From: Mesostigma viride | Lineage: Eukaryota; Streptophyta; Mesostigmatophyceae; Mesostigmatales; Mesostigmataceae | Reading direction: 5' to 3' | Length of the DNA stretch: 64,000 bases | Assembly: GCA_009746045.1 (NCBI GenBank) | Contig: RPFO01000165.1 | Span: forward strand, 5,435,085-5,499,084 | In this document: positions 12,083 through 22,518 of the stretch, in pieces | Layout of the letters: every line of letters starts with the position of its first letter | How positions within the stretch are numbered: position 1 is the first letter of the stretch | Program-made: the position numbers and the translations under genes | The notes under the pieces: generated by a model | The model's input: the letters and a program-made list of their open reading frames with translations, nothing else | What the model was told of the DNA's origin: nothing | Database searches by the model: none

Positions 12083-12604
12083 CTGCAAGAAAAGACGTAA
12101 AAGCGATTAAAAGCACGACATGCAGTGTTGCCCCTGTCAGCGCTCCTATAATTCTCACTTTTTCGCGGAAGGGGCGTAAAAATCGGAAACGCAAAATTAA
12201 GGGAAATCCATGCAGCTGGGTTTCTTTGAAATGATGTTAGGAACTGGTAGAATGTGTTCATGACAGCCGAGAGCATGTTTTTCCTGTCTGTGTTTAATTT
12301 ACCTTGCACACACACGGGTCGGGCCGGTTGGTGTGCAAAACGCCCGCCTGCTGCCCACGTGCCCTCGCTGCAGAAAAAAAAGAAACTATTTTTCAGGTTT
12401 TTTGATGTACGATACTTTTCCTTATGTAATCAACGTCCGAACAAGCGAAATAACGTCCAAAATGGTTGCGTAATCAGCTCGCAATAAATTTTCGCGTCAC
12501 CATAGCCGTGCACACCGAATTTCAGTCAACATTGCACGCACGCACCGAATTTCGTCAACTTTCGCGCGGGAATTACCGGGGCGTGCAAGGCGCGGCGCCG
12601 GACT

Positions 12605-12960
12605 GATGTGGTCGCCATTCTTCCCTGTTGGGCCAGCAGGCATCCTTGGCCCTTGCCACTTTCAACGCACGCACATTGCTAGCAGATGGCGACCATAGCT
12701 ACCGGGTAGAGTCCTGAGCTCGTTGCCTTTTGCATGGCCCATCGGTTGTCTATTCTAGGCGTGCAGGAGCAACGTCGCACAGTGCCACTTGGCACGGTGA
12801 GCACTGATCGCCTGGCGGCAGGCGGCTGGCGTTCTTACTTCGCTGGCAGTAGTACGCCAGGCCAAGGTGGTGTTGGCCTTTTGTGTTCGCCGCTGGCAGT
12901 TGCCAGCCTCAGCACGCTTACACAACGGTCTGAAAGTGCCAAAAAACAGCCTTATAACTC
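12605..12960 (+). pseudogene. N-terminal half of a LINE AP-endonuclease, fragment
   Basis: LATFNARTLLADGD and, after a TGA and a shift, LSILGVQEQRR and GSSTPGQGGVGLLCS match the start of the exonuclease-endonuclease-phosphatase domain of LINEs (N-x-R-T-L, the LQE-type metal-binding glutamate, and the GGVG block). The domain stops at about 12.96 kb. The complementary C-terminal half occurs at 16.6-17.1 kb, but nothing shows that the two belonged to one copy. Confidence 0.6.
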
Positions 12961-13129
12961 CTGTACGATGCAAATATTGTCGAAACATGCTAGATCTTGG
13001 TAGGTAGCATGTTCAGGACACCAGTAGAAGGATTGCAACTTTCCGGACTTACCGGACCTCAGCTGGCCTATTTTTGGCATGTCTATTTTTAGCAGTTTTC
13101 CAGATTTTAATATAAACAAATACATTCTA

Positions 13130-13800
13130 ATATGCAAATAAAGAGTTCTTGACCTGGCTGTTTGCAAGTAAGTTGATACTCATGACTAATGACTGTACAC
13201 AAGATCTGATGGTCATCCAACCGCATTTGGTAACAAAATGCCACCAAATGCTAGCAAAAATGTGCGTTTTTTGTATTTTTCATCACATTTCATTGCAGTT
13301 TCCATACAAGCTGTGCTCGGTTGAGGCTGGAAACTTGTAGGCATCTTAAACATCATTATTCTAGACATCCCACAAAAATTCAGGTCCATCATAGGGTATT
13401 TGATGTCAGTTTGCTCACAAATGTTACCAAAAATGCACGTTTTTCGTATTTTTCATCACATTCCATGGCAGTTTCCATACAAGATGTGCTCAGTTCAGGC
13501 TGGAAACTTGCATGCATCTTTGCCATCATTATTTTAGACATTCCACAAAAATTCAGAACCATCAGAGGGTATTTGATGTCAGTTTGCTCACAAATGTTAC
13601 CAAAAATGCACGTTTTTCGTATTTTTCATCACATTTCATTGCAGTTTCCGTACAAGATGTGCTCTGTTGAGGCTGGAAACTTGCATGCATCTTAGCCATC
13701 ATGATTTTAGACATTCCACAAAAATTCAGGCCCATCATGTTCTATTTGGTAGAGTTATCAATGCCATACCTGCCAGTTTCCATTACAAATTCTTTCCCAT
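13130..13800. repeat. 173-bp satellite, about 3.5 monomers
   Basis: The mark TGTGCT recurs at 13312, 13485 and 13658, giving 173 bp. The monomer has an AAATGCTAGCAAAAATG block and a TTTTTCATCACATT block that resemble blocks of the 184-bp satellite at 7.6-9.9 kb in the same order. Confidence 0.85.
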
Positions 13801-14098
13801 GGATGCGAAACTGCCAGTGTGGAATATCAAGGAGACAATCTGGTCAACTCAAATAAGATGACTCACTAAAACATGGAAACCATTCACGAGTGATATAAGA
13901 CAACCTCCAGGAGACATACATAAAAGTTCATTGATATAGACACAGCTGACAATATGCACATGTGGCCATGTGGATGCTCACGCAATCTCTATTCTACGGA
14001 GGAGCTTGCTGAACATAATATTGGCAGCTGTCGCATGCATGGCTAGAAAGGTCATTTTACACGTGCACCCACAGCATGCCAAGTAATGTAGCTGCAAA

Positions 14099-14327
14099 TT
14101 ACTCAACAGGCGGCATGGCGCTGATGCGTTTGCGCGCCCTCATCTCGGTATCGCTAGGAGGTAGTGGCACCTCCCTGCACAATCTCTGCCTGACCTTGTC
14201 AGCCTTCATGCACTGTGTCAACATGGACACCCCCATACCCTTGCCCTTGGCATCACAGCCAAGCTTTCGACGGTGGTTGGTGAAGCTCTTGGTGTCCTCC
14301 TTGCGCATGTGGTGCATGTGCAAGTTA
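14099..14327 (-). CDS. Terminal exon of unrecognised gene P2
   Basis: The acceptor CACTCACTAG lies at the very edge of the (CTCA)n array. One base completes a Leu codon and 75 codons follow (NLHMHHMRKEDTKSF, GCDAKGKGMGVSMLTQ, KVRQRL, EMRARKRISAM) to a TAA at 14099-14101. It is basic and hydrophilic. It is similar in order, spacing and intron phase to the terminal exon of P1 at 9984-10245, which suggests that the two genes are paralogues. Function unknown. Confidence 0.6.
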
Positions 14328-14828
14328 CTAGTGAGTGAGTGAGTGAGTGAGTGAGTGAGTGAGTGAGTGAGTGAGTGAGTGAGTGAGTGAGTGAGTGAGT
14401 GAGTGAGTGAGTGAGTGAGTGAGTGAGTGAGTGAGTGAGTGAGTGAGTGAGTGAGTGGGTGGGTGGGTGGGTGTGGTGGGTGGGTGGGTGGGTGAGGGGT
14501 GGGGGTGGGTGGGTGGGTGGGTGGGTGGGTGGGTGGGTGGGTGGGTGGGTGGGTGGGTGGGTGGGTGGGTGGGTGGGTGGGTGGGTGGGTGGGTGGGTGG
14601 GTGGGTGGGTGGGTGGGTGGGTGGGTGGGTGGGTGGGTGGGTGGGTGGGTGGGTGGGTGGGTGGGTGGTGTGGGTGGGTGGGTGGGTGTGGGTGGGTGTG
14701 GGTGGGTGCGTGGGTGGGTGCGTGGGTGCGTGGTGCGTGAGTGCGTGGTGCGTGAGTGCGTGAGTGCGTGAGTGCGTGAGTGCGTGAGTGCGTGAGTGCG
14801 TGAGTGCGTGAGTGCGTGAGTGCGTGAG

Positions 14829-14868
<40 letters not shown>

Positions 14869-14871
14869 TGG

Positions 14872-14911
<40 letters not shown>

Positions 14912-15623
14912 TGAGTGGTGCGTGCGTGCGTGCGTGGTGGGTGGTGGTGGGTGGGTGGGTGGGTGGGTGGGTGGGTGGGTGTGGTGGGTGGGTGGGTGGG
15001 TGGGTGGGTGGGTGGGTGGGTGGGTGGGTGGGTGGGTGGGTGGGTGTGGGTGGGTGGGTGGGTGGGTGGGTGGGTGGGTGGGTGTGGGTGGGTGTGGGTG
15101 GGTGGGTGGGTGGGTGGGTGGGTGGGTGGTGGGTGGGTGGGTGGGTGGGTGGGTGGGTGGGTGGGTGGGTGGGTGGTGGGTGGGTGGGTGGGTGGGTGGG
15201 TGGGTGGGTGGGTGGGTGGGTGGGTGGTGGGTGGGTGGTGGGTGGGTGGGTGGGTGGGTGGGTGAGTGATGAGTGAGTGCAGTGAGAGTGAGTCCAGCGT
15301 GAGTGAGTCCACGAATGCGAGGTTCACGAGGGAGGGAGGGAGGGAGGGAGGAGGGAGGGAGGGAGGGAGGGAGGGAGGGAGGGAGGGAGGGAGGGAGGGA
15401 GGGGGGAGGGAGGGAGGGAGGGAGGGAGGGAGGGAGGGGGAGGGAGGGAGGGAGGGAGGGAGGAGGGAGGGAGGGAGGAGGGAGGGAGGGAGGGAGGAGG
15501 GAGGGAGGGAGGAGGGAGGGAGGGAGGGAGAAGGAGGGAGGGAGGAGGAGGAGGGAGGGAGGGAGGGGGGAGGGAGGGAGGGAGGAGGGAGGGAGGGAGG
15601 GAGGGAGGGGATCGGTCACTCAC
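14328..15623 (-). repeat. Intron of P2 made of tetranucleotide arrays
   Basis: On the + strand: (GTGA)n 14330-14456, (GGGT)n 14456-14700, (GTGC/GTGA)n 14700-14940, (GGGT)n 14940-15264 and (GGGA)n with slips 15330-15610. The donor CT|GTGAGT and the acceptor lie directly against the arrays. Long open frames of VGGW, HPPT or GREG repeats are artefacts of the periodicity. Confidence 0.75.
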
Positions 15624-15755
15624 AGCAGTTTATTCCCACCCCAGCAGGGCCCCTCCCTCACATCTGGCAGCAAAATCTGCTTGATGTCGCTTCTCTCTAG
15701 AATAAGCCGCACAGCCCTGATGCGAGCAAACGGCTCGCCATCATACTGTCGCTCA
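15624..15755 (-). CDS. Internal exon of gene P2
   Basis: One base plus ERQYDGEPFARIRAVRLIL and then SDIKQILLPDVREGPCWG read cleanly to CT|GTGAGT (phase 2), which fits the one-base start of the next exon at 14327. The acceptor is AAAGCATCAG|T or the AG four bases earlier. The amino-acid pattern (charged helix, then an Ile/Leu strand and a Pro/Gly turn) looks like real protein, but no family is recognised. Confidence 0.5.
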
Positions 15756-15881
15756 CTGATGCTTTATACGCGCTTTCCGTAAGATGAAAACATGACGGAA
15801 AAGAGAGACTCGGGGAAAGGGGATACGGTGAAATACTTGTCTGCTACCGGCCGGGGTTTCAACAGCGAAGAAATTCGCACC

Positions 15882-16053
15882 TGAATGTGCACATACCACT
15901 CCGTCATGTCGACAACGGTCTTGCATCGCAACCGTGTCACAGACGCGGCAGCAAAAATTGCTGGCGGCATTGACATGCTCGTCGCAGTTAACGAACGTGC
16001 GGAGGTCCGTTTTAGCCCCTGACGCCATGGCGTCTTTGATGCCAAGAACGCCT
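15882..16053 (-). CDS. Possible upstream exon of P2, frame uncertain
   Basis: A strong acceptor (TCTTGTCTTTTGCAG) precedes GCGTTCTTGG on the minus strand and a donor ATTCAG|GTGCGA follows. Two frames are open across it. One holds DLRTFVNCDEHVNAASNFC and CRVCDTVAMQDRC (Cys-rich), the other TVVDMTEWYVHIQ. Neither fits the phase-2 start of the next exon, so the call is tentative. Confidence 0.3.
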
Positions 16054-16617
16054 GCAAAAGACAAGATATCGGGCACAAAAGCACTTAAAAACGAATTACG
16101 GTATGCGACGCCTGGCCCAGCCTAGAAATTGGATAAAAAATCGCGCCAGCTCGGTTAAAGCAAACTGAGCCGGTAATGAAAAAAGTGCTTCGGTCAAGGC
16201 CTTAAAAACTAAAAAATGCGTCGATTAGTGTCAAAAACCAGATGTTAGGGCGACTTTCATCGGGAAAATTTTTTGCTGCAGGTAGGTGGGGTCGAGAGAA
16301 AATCGGCGACAAAACAGGCACCCACCTGTGAATGACGCCAAAATGCCGAAGGACTCCGCAGAATTTGTGGCGAAAAAAAATAACGGCAAGTAATATATGA
16401 CCCTAGGAGCATACACTAAAATTTCCAGCCTCGATACTGCCTTTTTATTCGCTCACGATAGCCTGCCAGGCCGCCATGCCTGTCGGTGGAAATTCGGTCA
16501 CCGTCGTGCACGCATACACCAAAAATCTCATTTCGCGCCACTTTTCGGGTCCTCCTTACGAGGCTGCATTTTGGCGGGGCTCGGACCGTTGTGTAAGTTT
16601 CTAACCCCACGCCTTAT

Positions 16618-17115
16618 GATGGCACATTTCACCTCAGTCGAGGAGCGGTCTAAACACCTCCTCACGGTTGGGGTGGGCTACGCACCCCATAGTGGTCTAC
16701 CTGAGTTGGAACGCCAGAAGTTCTTCGAGGACTTGCATAGCCTTGAGGGGGCCGGCACCCCGGCCCGCCACTTTTTGGTTATGCTACTCGACGCCAACGC
16801 CACGCTCCCCATGGGCACTGCTGGCAGTCGCTTTGCGCCTGCCATGCAGCACGGCTCCTAACGACAACACTCCCCTGTTTTCTGCCTTTTTGCGGGATAG
16901 CGGGATGGTTGCTGTCAACTGCCACTTCCAACGTCCCTCAACATGCAGGACTTGGTCACTTTTCGGGGCCCTAACGGCCGTCAGGGCTGTCTGGACTACG
17001 TGGTGGTACGGCAGCCCATGTGCACTTCGGTTCTGGACACCCGAGTGTTCGACACGCCCACGGTGTGCTCTGACCACCGGTTGGTGCGCGCGACCATTCG
17101 GCTTCGGTTCCATGC
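16618..17115 (+). pseudogene. LINE AP-endonuclease, C-terminal half, frameshifted
   Basis: FTSVEERSKHLLTVGVGYAPH, then FLVMLLDANATL (the D-x-N catalytic pair), then, after a frame change at about 16.86 kb, LVTFRGPNGRQGCLDYVVV and VCSDHRLVRATI (the terminal S-D-H triad). These are the ordered motifs of the exonuclease-endonuclease-phosphatase domain that nicks target DNA to prime reverse transcription. The N-terminal metal-binding part is missing here. Confidence 0.75.
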
Positions 17116-17814
17116 CCCCCCGCGCCGCGCCCCAGTGGCCTGCCCTGACTGGTCTGCTCTACGCCCGGTCCGGGGAGATCCCGAGGACTGGACGGACGCC
17201 GAGCGCGAGCGGAACCGGAGCCGACTGGAGTATATACCCAGGTGTCGGCCCTGGACGCCCGGGCGGACGTCGACGAGCTGGACAAGGGTGCTCCCAACGC
17301 CGCCATTTTTGCGGGCTTTGCGGCCCGCGCCCCGTTGCTGGCGGCCCGGCACCTGCCGGTCATGCCCCGCCGCCGCCCCGGCCCGCTCTACCGCCAGGAC
17401 CCCAAGGTCTAGCTTGGCCGCCCGGCACCACCTCAAGCGTAACCGGGACCCGCTGCAGAAACTGGTGCTCAAGGCCGCCCTTGTGGTGCCGGCCTACGAG
17501 CACGCTCAGGACGCAGAGCTAGGCGGCCCAGTGCATCGCAGATGCCAAGGCCTGCCAAGCCCGCAACCAGGGCAAGGACATGTACTAGTACCGCCTCCGC
17601 GACCGGCTCGGTGGCCGCGGCGGCAGCGCACCCCGGTGGAGCACACGGGGGACGGCACGGCGCCGGTCAGCCTTGACGGCTGGTTGGCCCACAATGTTTC
17701 CTTGACAGGTGAGGCTCGTGCCCCCCCCCGCCGCTTCACCCCGAGACGGCCCGGCCCGTCTCGGTGTTGCCGGACCCCCTCCGCCGCCGCCGCCCCCCTC
17801 CTCGGCCGCGGACT

Positions 17815-19160
17815 ACCAAGTCCCCGCCTTGCAGGAGGGCTGCCTTCCCACCAACGACGTCGTCCACCCCTTCACTTTGAAGGAATTGGACGGCGCCCTT
17901 CCTCGCCTGCGGTACGACGCAGCGGTCGGTGCCGACCACCTTTCTGCTGAGCTGCTGAAGACCCCTGACCCGGCGGTGAGGGATCTTCTGCTGGCGTTCT
18001 GCAACCGTGTCCTGCTCTCTGACGAACCTCCGCCCAGTGCTGAGTGGCAGACGGCCATCCGCCTCATGCTGTACAAGAAGCCCTGGCTCTGCTGCTGACC
18101 CCGGTATAACTATCGGGGTGTCTGCATGCCTCCAGAGCGCCGCGCTGAAGGTCTTCATGCGCATGATGCTGCACCGGCTTCGCGCCGCGCTGGACCCACA
18201 CCTGGATGAGTCTCAGATGGGTTTCCGTCGTGGTCGTAACACTGTCATGGCTGTGTTTGTCGCGCGCCGGTACGGTGATGGAGGAGGTGCCTCGCCTTTG
18301 CCCTGACAGTTTGCCGCTGGTCTTCATTTTTGTTGACTATATCAAGCCTTTGACACGATCCTCTGGGAGGCTCTTTGGGCCATCCTAGCTCTGGATCGGG
18401 TACCACCAGCGTTTATTGCTGCCATTCGTCGACTGTACGAGGGCTCACAGGCAGTAGTGCGGACTGCGGAAGGCACCACCCCACCATACCCCCTTCACCA
18501 CGGGGTGTGGCAAGGTTGTGTCCTGTCGATCCCGCATACCTGTTCATTATTGTCGTGGATCACGTCATGCGCCGGGCACGTGCGCGCTTTACTGCTCTTA
18601 AGGGGTTCGAGCCAGGCTTGGACATTCTTAACGAGCGTGAGCACGGGGGGGGTGGCACTGGCTACTGCCTGGCCGACCTGATTTATGAGGACGACACCAC
18701 CCTCATCGCGCGCCCCGAGCACATTCAGACCTGGCTGGACTGTCTGGGCTTGGAGGCGAGGGCGGTGGGGTTGGAGATTAGCTAGTGTCAAAACTGCTTG
18801 AAAGGCGATGGTGATTGGGGCCTCCAGTCGCCCGCCGCTGCCGCGCCTGCTCGACGGGACGGAGCCGGTACCGTTTCGTGATCGCTTCAAACTGTTAGGG
18901 AGCACGCTCCCCGACACCGCCGACGATGTGGACATCCGCAACGGCCTGGCCTGGGCCAGGCTCCGGCCGTTCGCTCACCACCTACTGGCGCTTGAAGGGC
19001 CTGCCGGCGAGCACCGTAAGCGCATGCTCTTCAACTTTAGGTCCTCGTCCTCACGGTGCTTACGTATGGCGCCGAGGCATGCATGGACACTCACGGACAC
19101 ACTGGCGGCTAAGCCAGATGGCACGGTTTATACAGGATGCTCCGACAGGTCCTGAATGTA
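17815..19160 (+). pseudogene. LINE reverse transcriptase, multiple frameshifts
   Basis: The blocks LRYDAAVGADHLSAELL and WQTAIRLMLYKK come first. After a stop, NYRGV, SQMGFRRGRNTVMAVF, then 'FVDYIK.FDTI', GVWQGCVLS and LIYEDDTTL follow in shifting frames. Motif C reads YEDD instead of YADD, an extra sign of decay. At least five frame changes are needed. The same organisation is seen in 443-1961 and 24535-26300. Confidence 0.8.
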
Positions 19161-19903
19161 GGGTTTTCCCAGCGTAGGTCATTAGAGTCTTTGTATCAGG
19201 GCCATGCCTCGTATTTCGGACGAGATTAGGCAGCGTAGGATAGGATTTGTAGGACATCTTGCGGCGCACCAGCCAGGTCGACACCGCCCTTGGTCTGGCC
19301 GGCCCCCAGCGGCTTGGCCGCAACCAGCGGCGGCACATCCTGACCTGGCCTGGCCCCAAGGACATTCCCAGGAAGCTAGGTAAACCTGCCATGAAGTACA
19401 CTCAGATGTTGCTGGGCGACCTAGTGGTCCCAGCTCAGTTTGAACACCGTGCATTCACTCCCTCTCTCTTCTTTGGACTGCCATGCAGAACAAGAAGAGG
19501 TGGCAGAAGATTGTCCAGGCTCACACGCCAGCCCCTGTGGGCAAGCCACCCGGCCCCCCCAAGAGGAAGGGGCGTCTTGCTGAGTAGCTAGTGTAGGTAG
19601 GATTTTTCTAGACTAGATAGCTTAGAGTTAGGTTCGTTCGATTACGCGGCTCCGCCCACCTCCATCCATCCAGCAAGGAATATGTGCTATATGATCTCCC
19701 AACGGAGACATGTTATCATTTAATTAATTTATTTTTTTTTTAATTAGTGAGACAACTATTATATTTACTAATAAGGAAAGTAAAGAACGTGACTGCGCCA
19801 CATGAATTGGAAGTTGGAACCAAGAAAGGAACCTTCAGTGCCTACACACAATTAATTAGGAACATAACTCCGTTGGGAGTATATGTAGCACATAGCCCAG
19901 AGA

Positions 19904-21919
19904 TGGCCACGAGCCACGAGCCAAGAGCCACGAGGTAGCCATGGCTGTCGGAGCTCATAACTTTCACGTTTGAGCCCCGAATTCAGCTGTGAATATCACA
20001 ATCGCTTCGTCTTTCTTAGACGCACATGCTGATATAATTTTCCAAAGCTATAACGCACTATATGGCGAATAAACGCGCCTCGACGCAACGCAGCCTGGCG
20101 GCTGCGCTCGGCAATGAAAATACGTCTGCAGCTCCGGCTGCAGCTTCGCCATCAGGGCCGGAAGGCAGTGCTGCCACTAGTCGCGCACTGGTGGTCGTCC
20201 AGCACCCCCCCGGGCTTCCTGCCTCGCCTTCAGCCTCGCCTGAGCCAAAACGCAGCCGCCCAGCCGAACCGAGCTGGTCTGAGCGCGATTTTGACGTTGA
20301 CGGGATATTTTCCACCTTCAACACCTTCAACGATCACAGACCCAGCTATTTCGACATGCCACCCCTCAAGCTACTGGAGTTCGTGTTTTATGGGTCATAC
20401 GCCTCCCTTCTCGACCTGTGCCAACGCCTTCAACAATGCTACCGCTTCCGCAATGGACCTGACGGCCGGTTCACAATGCGACAACAATCTGAGAACCTGG
20501 CCAGCTGGTCTCGCCCCCGTCTTCAGATCGGCGCCCTCTTTTCCATCCTTGACCGCTCTGTCACGGACCTCTGGACCCCCTCCCCCTTGACCGAATCCAC
20601 CTTCCTCTTCCACCTCCAAGCAACCATCTCACAGCACGTGACGCCCCTAGCCGCAGATGTGGCGGCAATGGGCGGCACGCTGGCTGCTGAGCTCCCCACC
20701 ATCTCCACCGCCACTTCCAGCCTCCTCGCCTCCTCCACCGCCACCACCCCCACCTCCGACGCCATCACCGCCCAGCTCCGTGACATCGACCAGCGTCTTA
20801 AGGACAACGCCATCGCTATCGAGGTTCTGCAGAACACCGCAGGCCTCACCGCCCAGGCGGTGAAGGACATTGCCGCCAAGCCAGCCCCGGCTGGCCTGGC
20901 CGGCGATGCTCCTCCCATCACCACATGGGCGGACATGCTTAAGCAACATACCACCTCCACCACCTCCGCCGTCGCAGCCCAGCTTCAACAGCAGACGCTT
21001 GACCTCCGCGAGGAGGCCGAGCTCGCCAAGCGCAGCCTCAACGTCATTGTCAAGAACTTCAAGATGGAGGAAGGTGAGAATTCCGAGAAGCTTTTGCGTG
21101 CGTTTGAGAGAGAAATCCTTGGTCGCATGGGCCTTAACGGTGAGATCGAGCTGGCCGCCCACCGCCTTCCCCGCGCGCGGGGTAAGGCAGGGCCGCCCCC
21201 GCTCCTTCTCACCTTTAAGACCCCGGCGGACAAGATTTCTTTTCTCAGACGCCGCAAGCGGCTCGAGAAGACTCTCTTCACCCTTGATGACGACTTGACC
21301 CTGGCGCAGCAACAACGGCGACGGGAGCTATGGCCGACCTACCTCCAGCTCCGGCAGACCAAGGCGGGACAGCCGGTGTACTGGAAGGGGGCGGCCATCT
21401 ACGTCGGCCATAAGCCCTGGCAGGCGACCCCCCCCCCCCGCGGCCCCAGCGACTCCAGACGCCCCAGCTTAGGGGAATATAGCAGTAGTAGTGTAGAATA
21501 GATAGACCGTGGCCATGTACATGTACGCCTCCTAGAGGCACTATCTCAGCTAAGCCACGCGCTTTACTTCATCATGTACATGTGTGCCTATTATGAGCCA
21601 CACCCCAGATGATGCCTAGCTTTATTTAGTTCTGTTGTGCCTATGCAGGGAATAACTCTCTGCTGAGACGCCATGCCCTAGCTTCTTTGTATAGCTATGC
21701 TGATCTTCCCCCCCATGACAGGCTCCCCCTTCGCTGGGCATAGCTTGAAGATCATGGGGATGCCAGTGCCCTGGTGCACCTAGAGCAAGGGTCCTTTACA
21801 TCCCCACCCTTGCAGGAAGTAGCTTAGGATGTATGATAGGCCATATGCCCCCTCTCAAGGGCTCATGTGCTACATATACTCCCAACGTCCGGAGTTATGT
21901 TACAATTCAATTCAATTCA
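19904..21919 (+). mobile_element. Full-length ORF1-only element (copy F), 12-bp TSD
   Basis: ATAGCCCAGAGA is present at 19892-19903 and 21920-21931, marking both ends. The 2016 bases hold a leader of about 160, one intact ORF (20062-21501) and a 3' untranslated region ending in a CTCC..GGAG hairpin and an ATTCA-type tail. There is no room for a reverse transcriptase, so this is a complete non-autonomous element, comparable in idea to the mammalian HAL1 ('half-LINE') elements. It landed in a reverse-oriented member of its own family. Confidence 0.85.
20062..21501 (+). CDS. Intact LINE ORF1 protein (L1 ORF1p-like)
   Basis: A single uninterrupted frame of 479 codons from ATG. Residues 1-75 are a low-complexity Ala/Ser/Pro leader with a basic patch. 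Residues of about 85-170 form a domain shared with the other ORF1s. About 180-330 is Ala/Thr-rich and coiled-coil-like, with a Pro/Thr spacer. From about 330 come the RNA-binding parts of L1 ORF1 proteins: KRSLNVIVKNFKMEEGEN, GEIELAAHRLPRARGKAG, PPPLLLTFKTPADKISFL, TLDDDLTLAQQQRRRELW. The family binds element RNA and acts as a nucleic-acid chaperone. It is the only intact mobile-element ORF in the window, implying recent insertion. Confidence 0.85.
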   Translation: MANKRASTQRSLAAALGNENTSAAPAAASPSGPEGSAATSRALVVVQHPPGLPASPSASPEPKRSRPAEPSWSERDFDVDGIFSTFNTFNDHRPSYFDMPPLKLLEFVFYGSYASLLDLCQRLQQCYRFRNGPDGRFTMRQQSENLASWSRPRLQIGALFSILDRSVTDLWTPSPLTESTFLFHLQATISQHVTPLAADVAAMGGTLAAELPTISTATSSLLASSTATTPTSDAITAQLRDIDQRLKDNAIAIEVLQNTAGLTAQAVKDIAAKPAPAGLAGDAPPITTWADMLKQHTTSTTSAVAAQLQQQTLDLREEAELAKRSLNVIVKNFKMEEGENSEKLLRAFEREILGRMGLNGEIELAAHRLPRARGKAGPPPLLLTFKTPADKISFLRRRKRLEKTLFTLDDDLTLAQQQRRRELWPTYLQLRQTKAGQPVYWKGAAIYVGHKPWQATPPPRGPSDSRRPSLGEYSSSSVE

Positions 21920-22518
21920 ATAGCCCAGAGAAGGGGCATATGAGCCTATAATACATTCTAAGCTACTTCCTGCAAGGGTGGGAATGTAAACAACACTTGC
22001 TCTAGGTGCACTAGGGCACCTGCACCACCCAGAGTCTCGGGCAACGCCCAGCTAAGGGGAGCCCGTCATAGGTGGGGAAGCCGGAAGATCAGCATAGCAA
22101 TGAGAAGGAGAAAGGACCCCCTTCAGCTTCGATTCACTGCGTACGTATGCGCCAGGCCACCTTCATAAAAACCTGCTCTGCGGCACCGATGGGAAGTAGG
22201 GCCCTGCAGATCCTGGGAAAACTTGAGATGTGTCCCTCATTGTCGTTCTGACATAATTACCAGCCATTAATTAATTAATTAGACTCGTGCTACCGTTGGG
22301 GAGTCACGGAGCATTAACCCCGATGGATGGATGGATGGGTGCAAACAGTCCTACCGGTCTAATCTATCTACATCAGCTACCTACAACCTCTATCTAACAG
22401 CATTACTATAACTACAACATCTATCTAAATCTGCCCTATAGGGGAGCTGTCTGGCGTGCCTCCCGCGGGTTTGCACACGCGGGCGCTTCCCCACAGGGGG
22501 GGGCTCGTTGTCCTCTAT

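Larger units (their letters stand above)
16560..19745 (+). mobile_element. LINE family G (AP-endonuclease + RT), decayed
   Basis: It contains the C-terminal half of an AP-endonuclease (16.62-17.12 kb), a Pro/Ala-rich linker and a fragmented RT (17.82-19.6 kb). It ends with a TCTCC-CAAC-GGAGA hairpin at about 19700 and an AT-rich tail with TTAATTAA and a T run. The 5' limit is uncertain and no target-site duplication was identified. Confidence 0.75.
19849..22112 (-). mobile_element. 3' part of an ORF1-only element (copy H), split by copy F
   Basis: Minus-strand sequence from about 22112 to 21920 continues at 19903 to 19849. It matches the 3' untranslated region of the 19904-21919 element and the fragment at 26442-26676, ending in an ACTCC-CAAC-GGAGT hairpin and TTAATTA. 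It was cut in two by the younger insertion 19904-21919. Confidence 0.75.

Noticed and set aside
11674-12315. 213-codon minus ORF with two CxxC pairs (CLSCGRG...CSGCG)
   Set aside because: It overlaps, in another frame, the exon at 11918-12082, whose frame has both splice sites in phase and a better protein pattern. A zinc-ribbon reading cannot be excluded but is weaker.
14447-15619. Large ORFs reading VGGW, HPPT, GREG
   Set aside because: Tetranucleotide arrays between two phase-matched exons of gene P2.
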